Assembly (NCBI GenBank): GCA_030765605.1
Contig: JAVCCG010000110.1
Location: 1-41,766, forward strand
DNA length: 41,766 nucleotides
DNA from: Candidatus Alcyoniella australis
GTDB taxonomy: Bacteria > Lernaellota > Lernaellaia > JAVCCG01 > Alcyoniellaceae
Direction: 5' to 3'
Made by a program: the position numbers and the translations under genes
Notes under the pieces: generated by a model
What the model was told of the DNA's origin: nothing
Database searches by the model: none
What the model saw: the letters and a program-made list of their open reading frames with translations, nothing else
Shown: piece after piece, positions 18,201 to 25,090 of the stretch
Layout: the number at the start of each line of letters is the position of its first letter
How positions within the stretch are numbered: position 1 is the stretch's first letter

Positions 18201-19287
18201 GCTGATTAAAAAGAGCAACCCGCAAAAGAAGGTGCTGCTAGGCGGCCCGGGGGTGTTCTTCGAGGCCGACCGACGCCTGATTCCGGCCGGGCTGGTCGAT
18301 GGCATAGTCGTTGGCGAGGGCGAGGCCACGCTCAATGAACTGCTCGATGCTTTCAAGGCCCATGGTGAGCTGCGCGAGACTGCGGGCCTGCTGCTCAAGG
18401 ACAAACCCTACAGCGAACGGCAGCCGATCCGGCCGCTGGAGGAACTGCCCACGCCGCTGTTCGAGGACTTCGACCTCGATCTTTATCAGAGCAACAAGCT
18501 GCCGGTGATGTTCGGCCGCGGCTGCATCGGCAAGTGCGCCTTTTGCAACGACCACCAGCTGATCGCGGGTTATCGCATGAAACGGCCCGAGACCATGCTG
18601 CGCGAGATCATGCACTACAGCGAGCGCTATACAGTGGGCGCGTTTGCCTTTAACGATCTGATCCTCAACGCCTCGCGCCCAAGGCTACTCCAGTTTGCGC
18701 GGCTGGTGATCGACGCGGACCTGTCGATCCGCTGGACAGGACAGGCGGTAATCGATCCGCAGATGACGGTCGACGATTTTGCGCTGCTCAAGCGCGCGGG
18801 CTGCGACAGCCTGGTCTTTGGGGTGGAGAGTTTCTCGGACCGCGTGCTTACGCTGATGGGCAAGCGCTTCAGCGGCGAGCAGGCGTTGCAATGCCTGGAG
18901 CGCTGCCGCCAAGGCGGAGTCGAGGCGCACATCAACCTGATCGTCGGCTTCCCCGGCGAGGGGCGGCAGGATTTCGCGCAGACCCTCGAGGCGCTGGTTG
19001 AGCACTCCGGATTGATCGACCGCGTCTCAGCGGTTTCGACCTGCATCATCGTGCCAAGTTGCGACCTGGAACGGAATCCCGAGCGCTATGATATTGTCTT
19101 GCCCGACGAGCACCACTGGCGGCTGTGGCGCACCTCCGACAACCAAAACACTTACGAGATCAGGCGCGAGCGGTTGGTCGAGTTGATCGCGGCTCTCGAT
19201 CGATTGGGGATCGAGCACGGAATGCACAACCTATACCTCGAATCGCTGGACGAGGACGAGCCACAGCGCCCGGATCAGCACGATTGA
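12211..19287 (+). CDS. 2358-residue protein: radical SAM/SPASM plus four tandem B12-binding radical SAM modules
   Basis: The start is GTG overlapping the previous stop. Residues 1 to about 290 are a radical SAM/SPASM module with C24-x3-C28-x2-C31 and auxiliary cysteines (IPCCMDW, CLHC). A Q/E/A-rich linker of about 60 residues follows. Four homologous units start near residues 360, 871, 1397 and 1885. Each has an N-terminal Rossmann-like cobalamin-binding domain (PPxW near the start, PPLGLA or similar, a GGPG or GGRG turn, then a GEGE- or GEAE-type loop) and a radical SAM domain with CxxxCxxC at C582, C1097, C1619 and C2105. Each also has a DxLxNG-like strand, GxESxSDxVLxxM and VGFPGE or VGYPGE. 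This is the class B (cobalamin-dependent) radical SAM layout, whose known members are often methylases but also do ring contraction and other chemistry. Typical members have one unit of about 450-550 residues, so a five-site fusion is exceptional. The substrate is unknown. Confidence 0.9.
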   Translation: MKAQQIVEQYDRPRMVMIQTTGRCNSSCVICPYPKLRRELPQGEMDQGLFEDLLAQCAQIGGFERAMVYLMNEPLLDPLIVERIDAVKAALPEAKVHILTNGAALTPRLSERLLESGLDWIGFSVHANTTETYRQVCGRKDFAIIRGRIVNFIQRAQQLKDPNYSMVNIYHVRPYVSDAEFDQAAQFWRDQGVQRLDLYQGYVSRAGNVEVFGHKPLRHDVLAGCRTVWAYRMLHVLHDGSVIPCCMDWARSEIWGDLNKRSVLDIWRGPERLEFLRRACGQDDADEDFICLHCEDAIAEQSEQAEQAEQAKQPTDEAAQYPAAAVVEVSAIATAEGSQAQDEGQAADDKQATDDEQDPCVLLLQLPPWLPANPPLGLACLSRYCADAGFRAEVFDLNIELYGSSDEPTRQLWQWERGVFWEDETQIEQRFGAQWDRWAQRVLDHPAQLIGISAYDRRESAIVLLVRRLRQAGEQRPIVLGGPGVLSDKLRQLYCGRLPGMIDGFVLREGEQTLVEICRALEQGRDFDGLPGVLTVDPQTGEERYTPRAALAADQIPSPTFDGFDVAAYTDKSLGLEWSRGCLNACAFCQVNKFWRGYRAKPAAQAVAEIVKLHRRHGIEYFSLADSLLNGDAENLAKIADGLIDAGLPIRWSAGIAIHPPLPDALFDKLARSGCFRLEFGLESGSDRVLKLMGKRNNGDDAARAVRLAHATGIEAVLYLIVGYPGETEDDVDQTIDWLERNAQHVDLVRSLNGLIILDDSPLFKKARSLDIEMPDCSEPGWGARWAVGENTPETRVARIDRVRAALERLGVPVEFSNRDEVLPTPAFIDERIAGISTRLDQQIGRLNNVEASIDRLLQAGPRPIRPGYGGLMLVLPPVWGTQMPPLGLAYVAAFVQSQGYDPLIWDLNAYMARNVEDRTAALWQENNFRNWTDVDRFPEVLRLIRPQLEAAAERIVGTGRRVIAFSVYSPNRAAAIELARMIRQRAPDRVIIAGGRGVTTHNERLLFPPDVFDALVVGEGETAIVPLIEAIFDNRDIEPFPGVVVPGGEAWTELTPREPCDDLALLPFPTYEGFDIGLYGEPEQEPELPLLFSRSCIKRCAFCNDHGAMGRFRARPPEHMLAEIRYHVTHNGRRRFRFNDQLINGDLRKLERLCELLIDSGLGVEWIALAAPRGEMSAELFAKMRAAGCYTLNFGVESGSDKVLKAMNKGFSTDDAARSIQRARQAGINTMLNFIVGFPGETEQDFELTMRFIEQHREHICGITSVNSLILLEGSPIFDDAERHGIVLPKRNADLEWFIPQLNTPQMRRERAQRLVQKIRELDLHFLVSNLEERVDDPTAIEARPDADQPCGPSEPEEPCAVCDEQPASPGMRPGEQDPMRDQRGTPRLEQIDKGPFDVLLLLPPVWGVGVAPLGIAYLEQALLDAGIKVGCLDLNIKLYNRTDRPELWTMESYKAWTDPEQWRPTVESMSELFEHYLDQILAVDAPIIGLSTFTSNIEVALEIARRIKQRQPKRTLIFGGPGMSNSFEPNRIGPENGDFVIFGEAEHSLVQLVRALLGEGFQSGIEGVRRAGDTADVLQIERSIVLKPGELQFPRFHSIRLEEYSSRAAPLLASRGCVRRCTFCNDHHIYRKYRGRSAQDVFDEIRFHFEQGRTEFTFNDVLINGNVRELRGLCKLIVDAGMEIHWGGQGVVRKEMDFETLSLMRAAGCMSMVYGVESFSDKVLKLMNKPYTKAMCIDVLGATRQAGMEAIINIIVGFPGETEDDFRETYDFLIEHRGLIDQVASISPCLVNLGAPLQRDFQKYGIVFPKDEPSVKWSTADGENTFEVRRRRLLRITNLVAEWDKSIHTINLYDDERDNLREIEASEGISKQAPRERLDESSGPLLLLSMAPPWGVEFPPLGLAALATSAREAGHAVSAYDLNMAMYDAADEQHRSWWQLEHLKFWEEPEHLQQILRHTADVFEAFVERAAQGEEPLVGLTVHAGNFRLSMRLIELIKKSNPQKKVLLGGPGVFFEADRRLIPAGLVDGIVVGEGEATLNELLDAFKAHGELRETAGLLLKDKPYSERQPIRPLEELPTPLFEDFDLDLYQSNKLPVMFGRGCIGKCAFCNDHQLIAGYRMKRPETMLREIMHYSERYTVGAFAFNDLILNASRPRLLQFARLVIDADLSIRWTGQAVIDPQMTVDDFALLKRAGCDSLVFGVESFSDRVLTLMGKRFSGEQALQCLERCRQGGVEAHINLIVGFPGEGRQDFAQTLEALVEHSGLIDRVSAVSTCIIVPSCDLERNPERYDIVLPDEHHWRLWRTSDNQNTYEIRRERLVELIAALDRLGIEHGMHNLYLESLDEDEPQRPDQHD
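13117..13143 (+). repeat. 9-bp (E-Q-A) tandem repeat in interdomain linker
   Basis: Three tandem units of a GA[G/A]CAGGCC 9-mer encode EQA-EQA-EQA inside the flexible linker between the SPASM-type module and the first B12-binding module of the giant radical SAM protein. Such low-complexity DNA can vary in copy number; here it only lengthens the linker. Confidence 0.7.
13288..19287 (+). repeat. Four diverged tandem B12-radical SAM modules (about 490-525 residues each)
   Basis: Modules begin near 13288, 14818, 16399 and 17863. The distances between their first radical SAM cysteines are 515, 522 and 486 residues. Modules 2-4 of this array share C-x3-C-x-F-C-N-D-H and an F-N-D-x-(L/I)-(I/L)-N motif. 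The first module has CAFCQVN and LADSLLNG instead. The pattern implies successive internal duplications followed by divergence, with the first module the most different. Confidence 0.85.
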
Positions 19288-19317
19288 TCGATCTTTGACC
19301 GAATCTAAGATGACTCA

Positions 19318-20574
19318 ATGAGAAAGCAAACGCGCATCGGCAAGGCGGGAGCAGCTGGCATCGGCCGCAGGCTGCTGTTCTGGTCCGCCTTTGCGCTGAT
19401 CTGCTTCCTGGCTACGTTGATCGGCTTGGTCTGCCTCAACCAGGCGGCGGGCAAACTGCGACCGCAACCGCGGGCCGATGTCTACAAGCCGATCTACGAC
19501 TCGGACCAATGGCTGCCCTTTGTGCTCAAACCCGGAGCGCGGATCGATGCGCCCTACGGCGTCTACGGCCAGTACTCGGAACTGTTCGCCCGCTCGGACG
19601 CAACCTACGAGCTGAGCATCAACAGCCAAGGCTGTCGCGGTCCCGAGTTTGCGCTGCCCAAGCCGCCGGGCGTTTTGCGCGTGGTGCTGCTCGGCGATTC
19701 CTCGACTTTCGGCTGGGACACGCCCCTGGAAAAGACCTATGGCCGTCTACTCGAGGATGCGCTGCAACAGCGGTTCAGCGGTCAGACAATCGAGGTGGTC
19801 AATGCCGGCGAGCCCAACTTCTCATCGTGGTTCGGCCTGATCCACCTGGAACACCGCGTGCTGAGCTTTGAACCGGACTTGCTACTTGTCAGCTTCGGAC
19901 GTAACGACGAACTCGACACGGCGTTCAGCCCCCAGGACCTGAGCCGTAACCTGCCCGACAAGCAGCTTGTGCCGCGCGAGCTGGGATTTACCGCCAACAT
20001 GGAGTGGCTGACCAAGCGTTGCCAAGGCAACCAAGCGCGCGGGCCGCGCAACGTCCTGCGCAGCACTGCGCTCTATAGGCTGCTGGTGCGGCTGATTTAC
20101 GGCGAACAGCAGTACGAGGATCGCGGGATTGAGCTGCCGGAAGACGTGGTCTATCGCGTGAGCGTCCAGGACTACGAGGACAACCTACGCGAGATTGCGC
20201 GTCTGGCCCGCGCGGCGGGCGCCGACGTGCTGTTTATTGAGATCGGCGTGCTCCATCCGCAATACCGCGAGGCCATGGCGCGCGTTGCCGACGAGCTCGG
20301 CGCGCCGTTCCTGGGCACATTCGATCTGCAGATGATCTCGTCGGACTGGATCAAGGCGCAGCCGCGGTTGGCACAGGATCGCGAGCTGTTCCTCTCGATT
20401 CTGGGCGAGCCCGCGATGAACAGCAGCCCCGGCGGCTGGCTATGGTACACCACCGACTTTTGCCATCCCAACGCCATGGGGCACGCGGTGATCCACCGCG
20501 ACCTGGCGCCGCTGGTGATCGAGATTATCCAGCGGCGGCTTGCAGTCGGCCGCAGCCCATCCAGCGTACTCTGA
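19318..20574 (+). CDS. Membrane-anchored SGNH/GDSL-family hydrolase
   Basis: The 418-residue protein has a basic N-terminus followed by one hydrophobic segment at about residues 17-43, so the catalytic domain is probably exported and anchored. SGNH blocks are clear: GDSSTFGW with the nucleophile S128, NAGEPNFSS with the block II glycine, GRND with N196, and DFCHPN with D380 and H383 as the catalytic pair. Family members are esterases or acyltransferases, and related proteins de-acetylate or acetylate exopolysaccharides. It ends the co-directional block, 30 bases after the giant radical SAM gene, with no clear ribosome site. A role in trimming or acyl-modifying the product of this locus is inference from position. 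Confidence 0.85.
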   Translation: MRKQTRIGKAGAAGIGRRLLFWSAFALICFLATLIGLVCLNQAAGKLRPQPRADVYKPIYDSDQWLPFVLKPGARIDAPYGVYGQYSELFARSDATYELSINSQGCRGPEFALPKPPGVLRVVLLGDSSTFGWDTPLEKTYGRLLEDALQQRFSGQTIEVVNAGEPNFSSWFGLIHLEHRVLSFEPDLLLVSFGRNDELDTAFSPQDLSRNLPDKQLVPRELGFTANMEWLTKRCQGNQARGPRNVLRSTALYRLLVRLIYGEQQYEDRGIELPEDVVYRVSVQDYEDNLREIARLARAAGADVLFIEIGVLHPQYREAMARVADELGAPFLGTFDLQMISSDWIKAQPRLAQDRELFLSILGEPAMNSSPGGWLWYTTDFCHPNAMGHAVIHRDLAPLVIEIIQRRLAVGRSPSSVL

Positions 20575-20587
20575 AGATCGATTAATC

Positions 20588-23500
20588 TTAAAGTTTAATG
20601 ATGTCGTCCACGTATTCCAGGGCTTTACCCAGGCGTTGCTTGTAGCGCTCGGAGAGGCTGACGCCGCGTACGGCCCAGACGCGCACCGAGCGTCCTTCCT
20701 GGTTGCGCAGGCGCATGATGATCCGACTGAAGTCGCGGTCGGCCGAGACTAAAATGAAAGTGCCGACGTTGGGCTCCTCCGACGAAACCCGGGAGATTTC
20801 GTCGTAGATCTCGAAGTCGGCCCCGTCCTTATCGGCGTCCGGGGGCATCAGCGTGTCGAAGCCCGTGGAGCGGTAGAGCCGCTGGTGCGCGGAGAATACC
20901 GGATTGTCCCAGTTGGCCACGGCCACGCAACGCGCCATCGGCCCCAGTTGCGACGCCTGCTCGCGCAGGCGCTCGATCACGTGCTGCATGCGCTTGTTGT
21001 CGCGCAAATCGATCCCGCGCTCCTCGAGCTTGGTCTGCAGCGAGAGGAACAGGTTCTCGTGATCCACGAACAGTGCGATGTTGCGTGCAACCGGCGGCTC
21101 AACCGTGCCGTCGGTCTGGTAGGGCAGGTTACCGCGGGTCTCGATCAGCCGGGACAAGTGCTTGCTTAGCATTCCGGCGCTGATCGACAGCTTGCCGTCC
21201 TGCTCGCGGAAGATGCCGTAGCGCATCAGCCGCTCGACCGACTGGCGCCCCTCGAGCTGCTCGGCGGCGGAGACCGACGAGAGCAGTTCATCGCGCCCCG
21301 CCGACCCCAGCTCGGTCAGCCGCCGGGTCACTAGGGCATCGAGCTCGTTGAACATCGAGGCGTCCCACCACGTTGAGAAGTAGACCTCCTCGCGGGCCAG
21401 GGCCTCGGCCGCGTCGAGCACGTCGTCCGGGATCAGCACCGTGCGCATGTCCTCGCCCAGGGCGTGGACCACCAGCCAGTCGCCGAGCAGATGGACGAAG
21501 GCCGGATGCCCGCCGGTCTGCTGATAGGCGGCCTGTAGCAGCTCCTCGGGGAAGACGATCTTTTGCGAGGAGAACGCCGAGCTCAGGAACTGGTCGTGGT
21601 CGCGGCGCGTCAGCAGGTCCAGCTCGACACGCACCACCCGCGAGAACAGGTTGTGCTGCAGACGGTGCAGCAGATCGTCCAGCCGCCGGGCCGAGCTGAA
21701 GGCGGCCGAGAAACGACCGTCGTCGATCGCCGCGGAGAGCAGCGAAAGGAAGCTGCTGTCCACTCCGTTCTTGGCCTTGGCGAGGATCGCCTCGACCGCG
21801 TACTGGAACTCGTCGAACAGCAGTACGCAGTGGCGCTGGTCGTTGGATACGGCGTTGAAGAACTCGCCCAGGGTGCTGTCCGGGTCTTTTTCCAGTGCGC
21901 TGAGGTCGGGCGGATTGGTCAGGCAACCAAGGCTGCCCATCGTCTCCGCAATGCGGTTGCACAGCCCCTTGTAAAAGGCGAACTTCGAGGTCTGCGGATC
22001 GGCGAGCAACCCCTCGAGGTTGAGCCGCACCACGCAGAACTCATCGGGCAGGCTGCCGGCGAGGAAGTTGAACAGGCTGGTCTTGCCCACGCGCTTGATG
22101 CCGTCGAGAAACGGCACGCGGCCTTGTGGGATCTGCGAGAGGCTCTGGGTAAGACTGCGCAGTTGGTTGTCGCGGCCGACGAACAGCTCGCCGCGGTTGG
22201 CCGGGATGTCGCGCAACGGCAGGAACGGCGAGGTGATCGCCGAGACGCCGGCTGCTTTGAAAAAATCGGTCACGGTCACGCGCAGCGGCGCGCTGGGCTC
22301 GACCGTGCAGCGCTGCTTGTTGACCGTCAGTTCGGCCCGTACCTTGAAGGCGGCCTTGCCCTCGGACTGGATCGGCCGCAGCTTAAACTTGACGTAAGCG
22401 CGCCCGCCCGCGGGAATCTCGCCGATCGAGATTTTTTTCGTGACCAGCAGCTCGGCCGCGTCGCCGACCGGATCGAGGGTCACGCTGACCTCGTGCTGGT
22501 CCATCGGCTCGCGGTTCTCTACGACGAGCACTAGGCTGGTCGTCGCGGCATCGGAGCTGAGGAACGGGCTGATCGCCTCGATTGTCAGATCGGGTAGCAG
22601 CCGTACGTCGCGCCCCAGTTCGGTGACCAGCCGCTCGACCATCTGGACCAGCGCGCTGGTCGAACCCGCCCGTTCGCCGACCAGTGCGGACTGGGCTTCG
22701 ACCGCTTTGATGCGCAGTTTGTTCAGCGCGTCCAGATCGCCGTGGCTGGCCTCAAGTTCCTGATCCTCGACAATCCCGCGCGCCAGCTCCAGAGCGTCGC
22801 GTACGGTCGCAGCCACGTTGCCCTCGACCTGGCCCAGTGCCTCGAGACCGGGCACGGCGCGTTCGGCCAAGACGTAGGCCGGAATCAGGTCGTCGAGCTT
22901 GATCAGCTTGGCGCAATCGGCCGCGAGCTGCGCGGCGTCGATCGGCTCCACTGGACGCGGCGGCTCGGGCGGCGGCAGCTGCTCGTAGCGCGGCTGCGGC
23001 TGCGCGCTCTCGTCAATCGAGAACGGCTGCGACCGAATCTCCTCGACCGCAGCCTGGGCGATCAACGGCTCGGCCTGCTCGATCAGCCACTGATCGACCT
23101 CTAGTTCGCGCGCCTCCTCGAGTAGTTCCGGATCGAGGGTCGTCAGTTTGTGCCGCACTACGAACTGCAGCAGCTGGCTGGTCACCTCGCGTTTGGTACT
23201 GACGTGCGCACGCGAGCGATTGGTGATCTGCGCCTTGCGCAAGAACGCGTTCTTGGCCTGCTCGAGTTTGCCCATGTTCTCGTAAAGGCAACCGAGGTAT
23301 TCCAGATCGATATAGCTGTTGGGGAAATTGCGCGTGCGTTGGATGAAGTAAGCCGCGCCCTGTTCCTCGAGGCCCGAGGCGATGAAGTAGCTGAAGGCGC
23401 GCTTGAGTCGCTCGGCGCCGGGCCGCGGATCGGTCAGGCCCGGAACCCGCGCCGGGTCGAAGCTGATTGGGCCCGAGAGCAACTGCAACAGCCGGTCGAG

Positions 23501-24880
23501 GTAGTTCGCCGCCCGCTCCTCGTTGCCGATCTTGTTCGACAGGTAGAGCCCCAGCGCGGCGTATTCGTTGGTCGGGAAATGGTCGATCAGGTGCAGCACA
23601 CGCTCATCCCAGCCCAGGAGGATCGTCAGGCCGAGGATCGACTCGATGAAGTCGGTGTTGCGCATGTTGTTCTGCAGCAGGAAGTCCTGGTCCAGGTACT
23701 TCTGCGCGCTCTCCAGATCCTCGAGCTTGAAGTGGATGCAGGCCAGGTTCCAGAAGGTCAGGTAGTTGCTGCGCTTGACGTTGACAACCTGTTCGAGCAG
23801 ACGCTGGGCGCCGGTGAGGTTGCCCAGCCGGGCCTGGCAATAGGCCAGCCATTCCTTGAGGATCGGGTACTCCGGCTCCTCGGAGAACAGTTGGGAGAAC
23901 GCCTGCTCGGCCCGGGAGATCTCGCCCTCGGAGTCGAGGCGCTCGGCCGCGACCCAGCGGCCGTAGACATCGCGCGGCAGGCTGCGCGGACGGTAGGGCG
24001 GCTTGAACGCCAGCACCTCGCCCAGCCGCTCGCCCAGGGTTCGCAGTTGGGACTCGACAGTGGGCGAAATCAGCTCGACGACCTGTTGTTTGTCGCCGGC
24101 CTTGACCGCTTCGCGGATCTGGTCGTGCAGCTCCGAGGGGATGATCTCCTCGTGGAACGGCCGCAGAGCCCCGGACTCGATCCCCAGGCGCACCTGCTCG
24201 GGGAGCAGGGCGCTGACCTGCTCGCGGAACAGCCGAACGCGCTCCTTGAGCCGGTCGTGGCTCGGGAAGTTCCAGGCGCTTTTAAGCTCGCGTTCGAGCA
24301 CCGCCAGGTATTGCTCGTTGTTTTCCTCGGAGAGCCGCTCCATGTGCTGCGAGAAGGTATTCCACACCGCCTCCTGCGCTCGGCGCAGGGGAAGATCGAA
24401 GCTGCACGCCGGCCGCGGATCGGACTCGTAGCCGCGGTGACGGCAGATTGTCTTGACCTGTTCGGTGATCGTCTGCTGCACCTGGTCCAGGACGAAGTCC
24501 TCGGCCTGCACCGCATTGAGCCTGCAGTACAGATAGGTCATCAGGCTCTCGACCATTTTTTGTTCCCACTTGGCGAGGTTGAAGCACTCGGTCGCCAGGT
24601 TGGCGGCCTGTATCGCCTCGTGGGGCAGGTCGATCGCCTGCAGGGTCTTGGCCATGAACATCGAGGGAAAGGCGATTGATTTGTAGAGATTGTCGGTTTT
24701 AACCGTTAAGGGATTATCCTGGTATTGTTTGTAGGTATCCCAAAGTCTCTCCAGCGCCTCTTCCTGACGTGAACGTTGTTCCTCGGGTATTTTCTCGACC
24801 AGCGCCTTGAGCTCAGAAAAGATGTCGGGGATTGATTGCACCAAACGATTGGGAGTGAAAAATCTCCATTCGAAATCCAT
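20588..24880 (-). CDS. TPR-like / P-loop ATPase / NYN (PIN-like) nuclease multidomain protein
   Basis: The ATG at 24880 is chosen because AAGGAG lies seven bases before it; the frame stays open 108 bases further but without such a site. The protein has 1430 residues. Residues about 1-300 are helical and unassigned; about 300-545 contain TPR-like helical pairs; about 600-750 are a proline-rich linker and further helices; about 763-872 look like a beta-sandwich. A P-loop ATPase starts near FVGRD (about 898), with Walker A GIKRVGKTS (K933), Walker B LLFDEF (D1023) and a GGHPAF motif resembling those of AAA/STAND-type ATPases. A winged-helix-like segment at about 1183-1240 follows. The C-terminal 160 residues are an NYN/LabA-type domain with FVDHEN (D1273) and SADRDF (D1381, D1383), which match the acidic metal-binding residues of PIN-like ribonucleases. 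It is probably an ATP-controlled RNase; a defence or toxin-like role is inference. Confidence 0.85.
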   Translation of the reverse strand: MDFEWRFFTPNRLVQSIPDIFSELKALVEKIPEEQRSRQEEALERLWDTYKQYQDNPLTVKTDNLYKSIAFPSMFMAKTLQAIDLPHEAIQAANLATECFNLAKWEQKMVESLMTYLYCRLNAVQAEDFVLDQVQQTITEQVKTICRHRGYESDPRPACSFDLPLRRAQEAVWNTFSQHMERLSEENNEQYLAVLERELKSAWNFPSHDRLKERVRLFREQVSALLPEQVRLGIESGALRPFHEEIIPSELHDQIREAVKAGDKQQVVELISPTVESQLRTLGERLGEVLAFKPPYRPRSLPRDVYGRWVAAERLDSEGEISRAEQAFSQLFSEEPEYPILKEWLAYCQARLGNLTGAQRLLEQVVNVKRSNYLTFWNLACIHFKLEDLESAQKYLDQDFLLQNNMRNTDFIESILGLTILLGWDERVLHLIDHFPTNEYAALGLYLSNKIGNEERAANYLDRLLQLLSGPISFDPARVPGLTDPRPGAERLKRAFSYFIASGLEEQGAAYFIQRTRNFPNSYIDLEYLGCLYENMGKLEQAKNAFLRKAQITNRSRAHVSTKREVTSQLLQFVVRHKLTTLDPELLEEARELEVDQWLIEQAEPLIAQAAVEEIRSQPFSIDESAQPQPRYEQLPPPEPPRPVEPIDAAQLAADCAKLIKLDDLIPAYVLAERAVPGLEALGQVEGNVAATVRDALELARGIVEDQELEASHGDLDALNKLRIKAVEAQSALVGERAGSTSALVQMVERLVTELGRDVRLLPDLTIEAISPFLSSDAATTSLVLVVENREPMDQHEVSVTLDPVGDAAELLVTKKISIGEIPAGGRAYVKFKLRPIQSEGKAAFKVRAELTVNKQRCTVEPSAPLRVTVTDFFKAAGVSAITSPFLPLRDIPANRGELFVGRDNQLRSLTQSLSQIPQGRVPFLDGIKRVGKTSLFNFLAGSLPDEFCVVRLNLEGLLADPQTSKFAFYKGLCNRIAETMGSLGCLTNPPDLSALEKDPDSTLGEFFNAVSNDQRHCVLLFDEFQYAVEAILAKAKNGVDSSFLSLLSAAIDDGRFSAAFSSARRLDDLLHRLQHNLFSRVVRVELDLLTRRDHDQFLSSAFSSQKIVFPEELLQAAYQQTGGHPAFVHLLGDWLVVHALGEDMRTVLIPDDVLDAAEALAREEVYFSTWWDASMFNELDALVTRRLTELGSAGRDELLSSVSAAEQLEGRQSVERLMRYGIFREQDGKLSISAGMLSKHLSRLIETRGNLPYQTDGTVEPPVARNIALFVDHENLFLSLQTKLEERGIDLRDNKRMQHVIERLREQASQLGPMARCVAVANWDNPVFSAHQRLYRSTGFDTLMPPDADKDGADFEIYDEISRVSSEEPNVGTFILVSADRDFSRIIMRLRNQEGRSVRVWAVRGVSLSERYKQRLGKALEYVDDIIKL

Positions 24881-24887
24881 TGTCAAA

Positions 24888-24893
24888 CTCCTT
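24888..24893 (-). promoter_or_regulatory. Ribosome binding site (AAGGAG) that fixes the start of the ATPase-NYN gene
   Basis: Read on the minus strand, AAGGAG is followed after seven bases by ATG at 24880. The alternative start at 24988 has no comparable site. Confidence 0.65.
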
Positions 24894-25043
24894 GTCTCGA
24901 AAGATTGGCCGGCAAACAGACCAGCCGATGGGTCCGGATTTTTGGCGAAACGAAGCCGTATGCATGATCCGGGCAATAGATATCTCAATTACGAAACGAT
25001 TCATCGGTGATTGAACGAACCGAAGCAGGTTGTCAAAGATCGA

Positions 25044-25062
25044 TCGAACCACCAGGGTTCGA
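25044..25062 (-). terminator. Hairpin after the phosphofructokinase gene, possible weak terminator
   Basis: A perfect 7-bp stem (TCGAACC / GGTTCGA) with a 5-base loop lies about 30 bases past the end of the phosphofructokinase gene, which runs towards it. The following minus-strand bases (TCGATCTTT) lack a proper T run, so intrinsic termination would be weak. A TTGACA hexamer at 25031-25036 (minus strand) could be the -35 of a promoter for the ATPase-NYN gene, but no convincing -10 sits at the right distance. The rest of the 210-base gap 24881-25090 shows nothing I can name. Confidence 0.3.
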
Positions 25063-25090
25063 ACGTGGGCCGATACTCGATTTTAGCAGA

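Noticed and set aside
16684-18225. Long minus-strand open frame inside the giant radical SAM gene
   Set aside because: It is antisense to two clear B12-radical SAM modules and shows only biased composition.
20575-20589. AAGAT/ATCTT inverted repeat between the convergent SGNH hydrolase and ATPase-NYN genes
   Set aside because: The stem is only 5 bp, AT-rich and without a T run, so it is too weak to call a terminator.
23150-24679. Long plus-strand open frame opposite the TPR part of the ATPase-NYN gene
   Set aside because: It has no recognisable domain or ribosome site, and the minus-strand reading shows continuous TPR-like sequence in one long gene.
24881-24988. Upstream extension of the ATPase-NYN protein by 36 residues
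   Set aside because: The extension is open but has no ribosome site, whereas AAGGAG precedes the ATG at 24880 at good spacing.
25044-25064. GGTTCGAAC resembling a tRNA T-loop in the gap after the phosphofructokinase gene
   Set aside because: Flanking bases do not form a T stem, and no acceptor, D or anticodon arm is present; the match is explained by a simple 7-bp hairpin.
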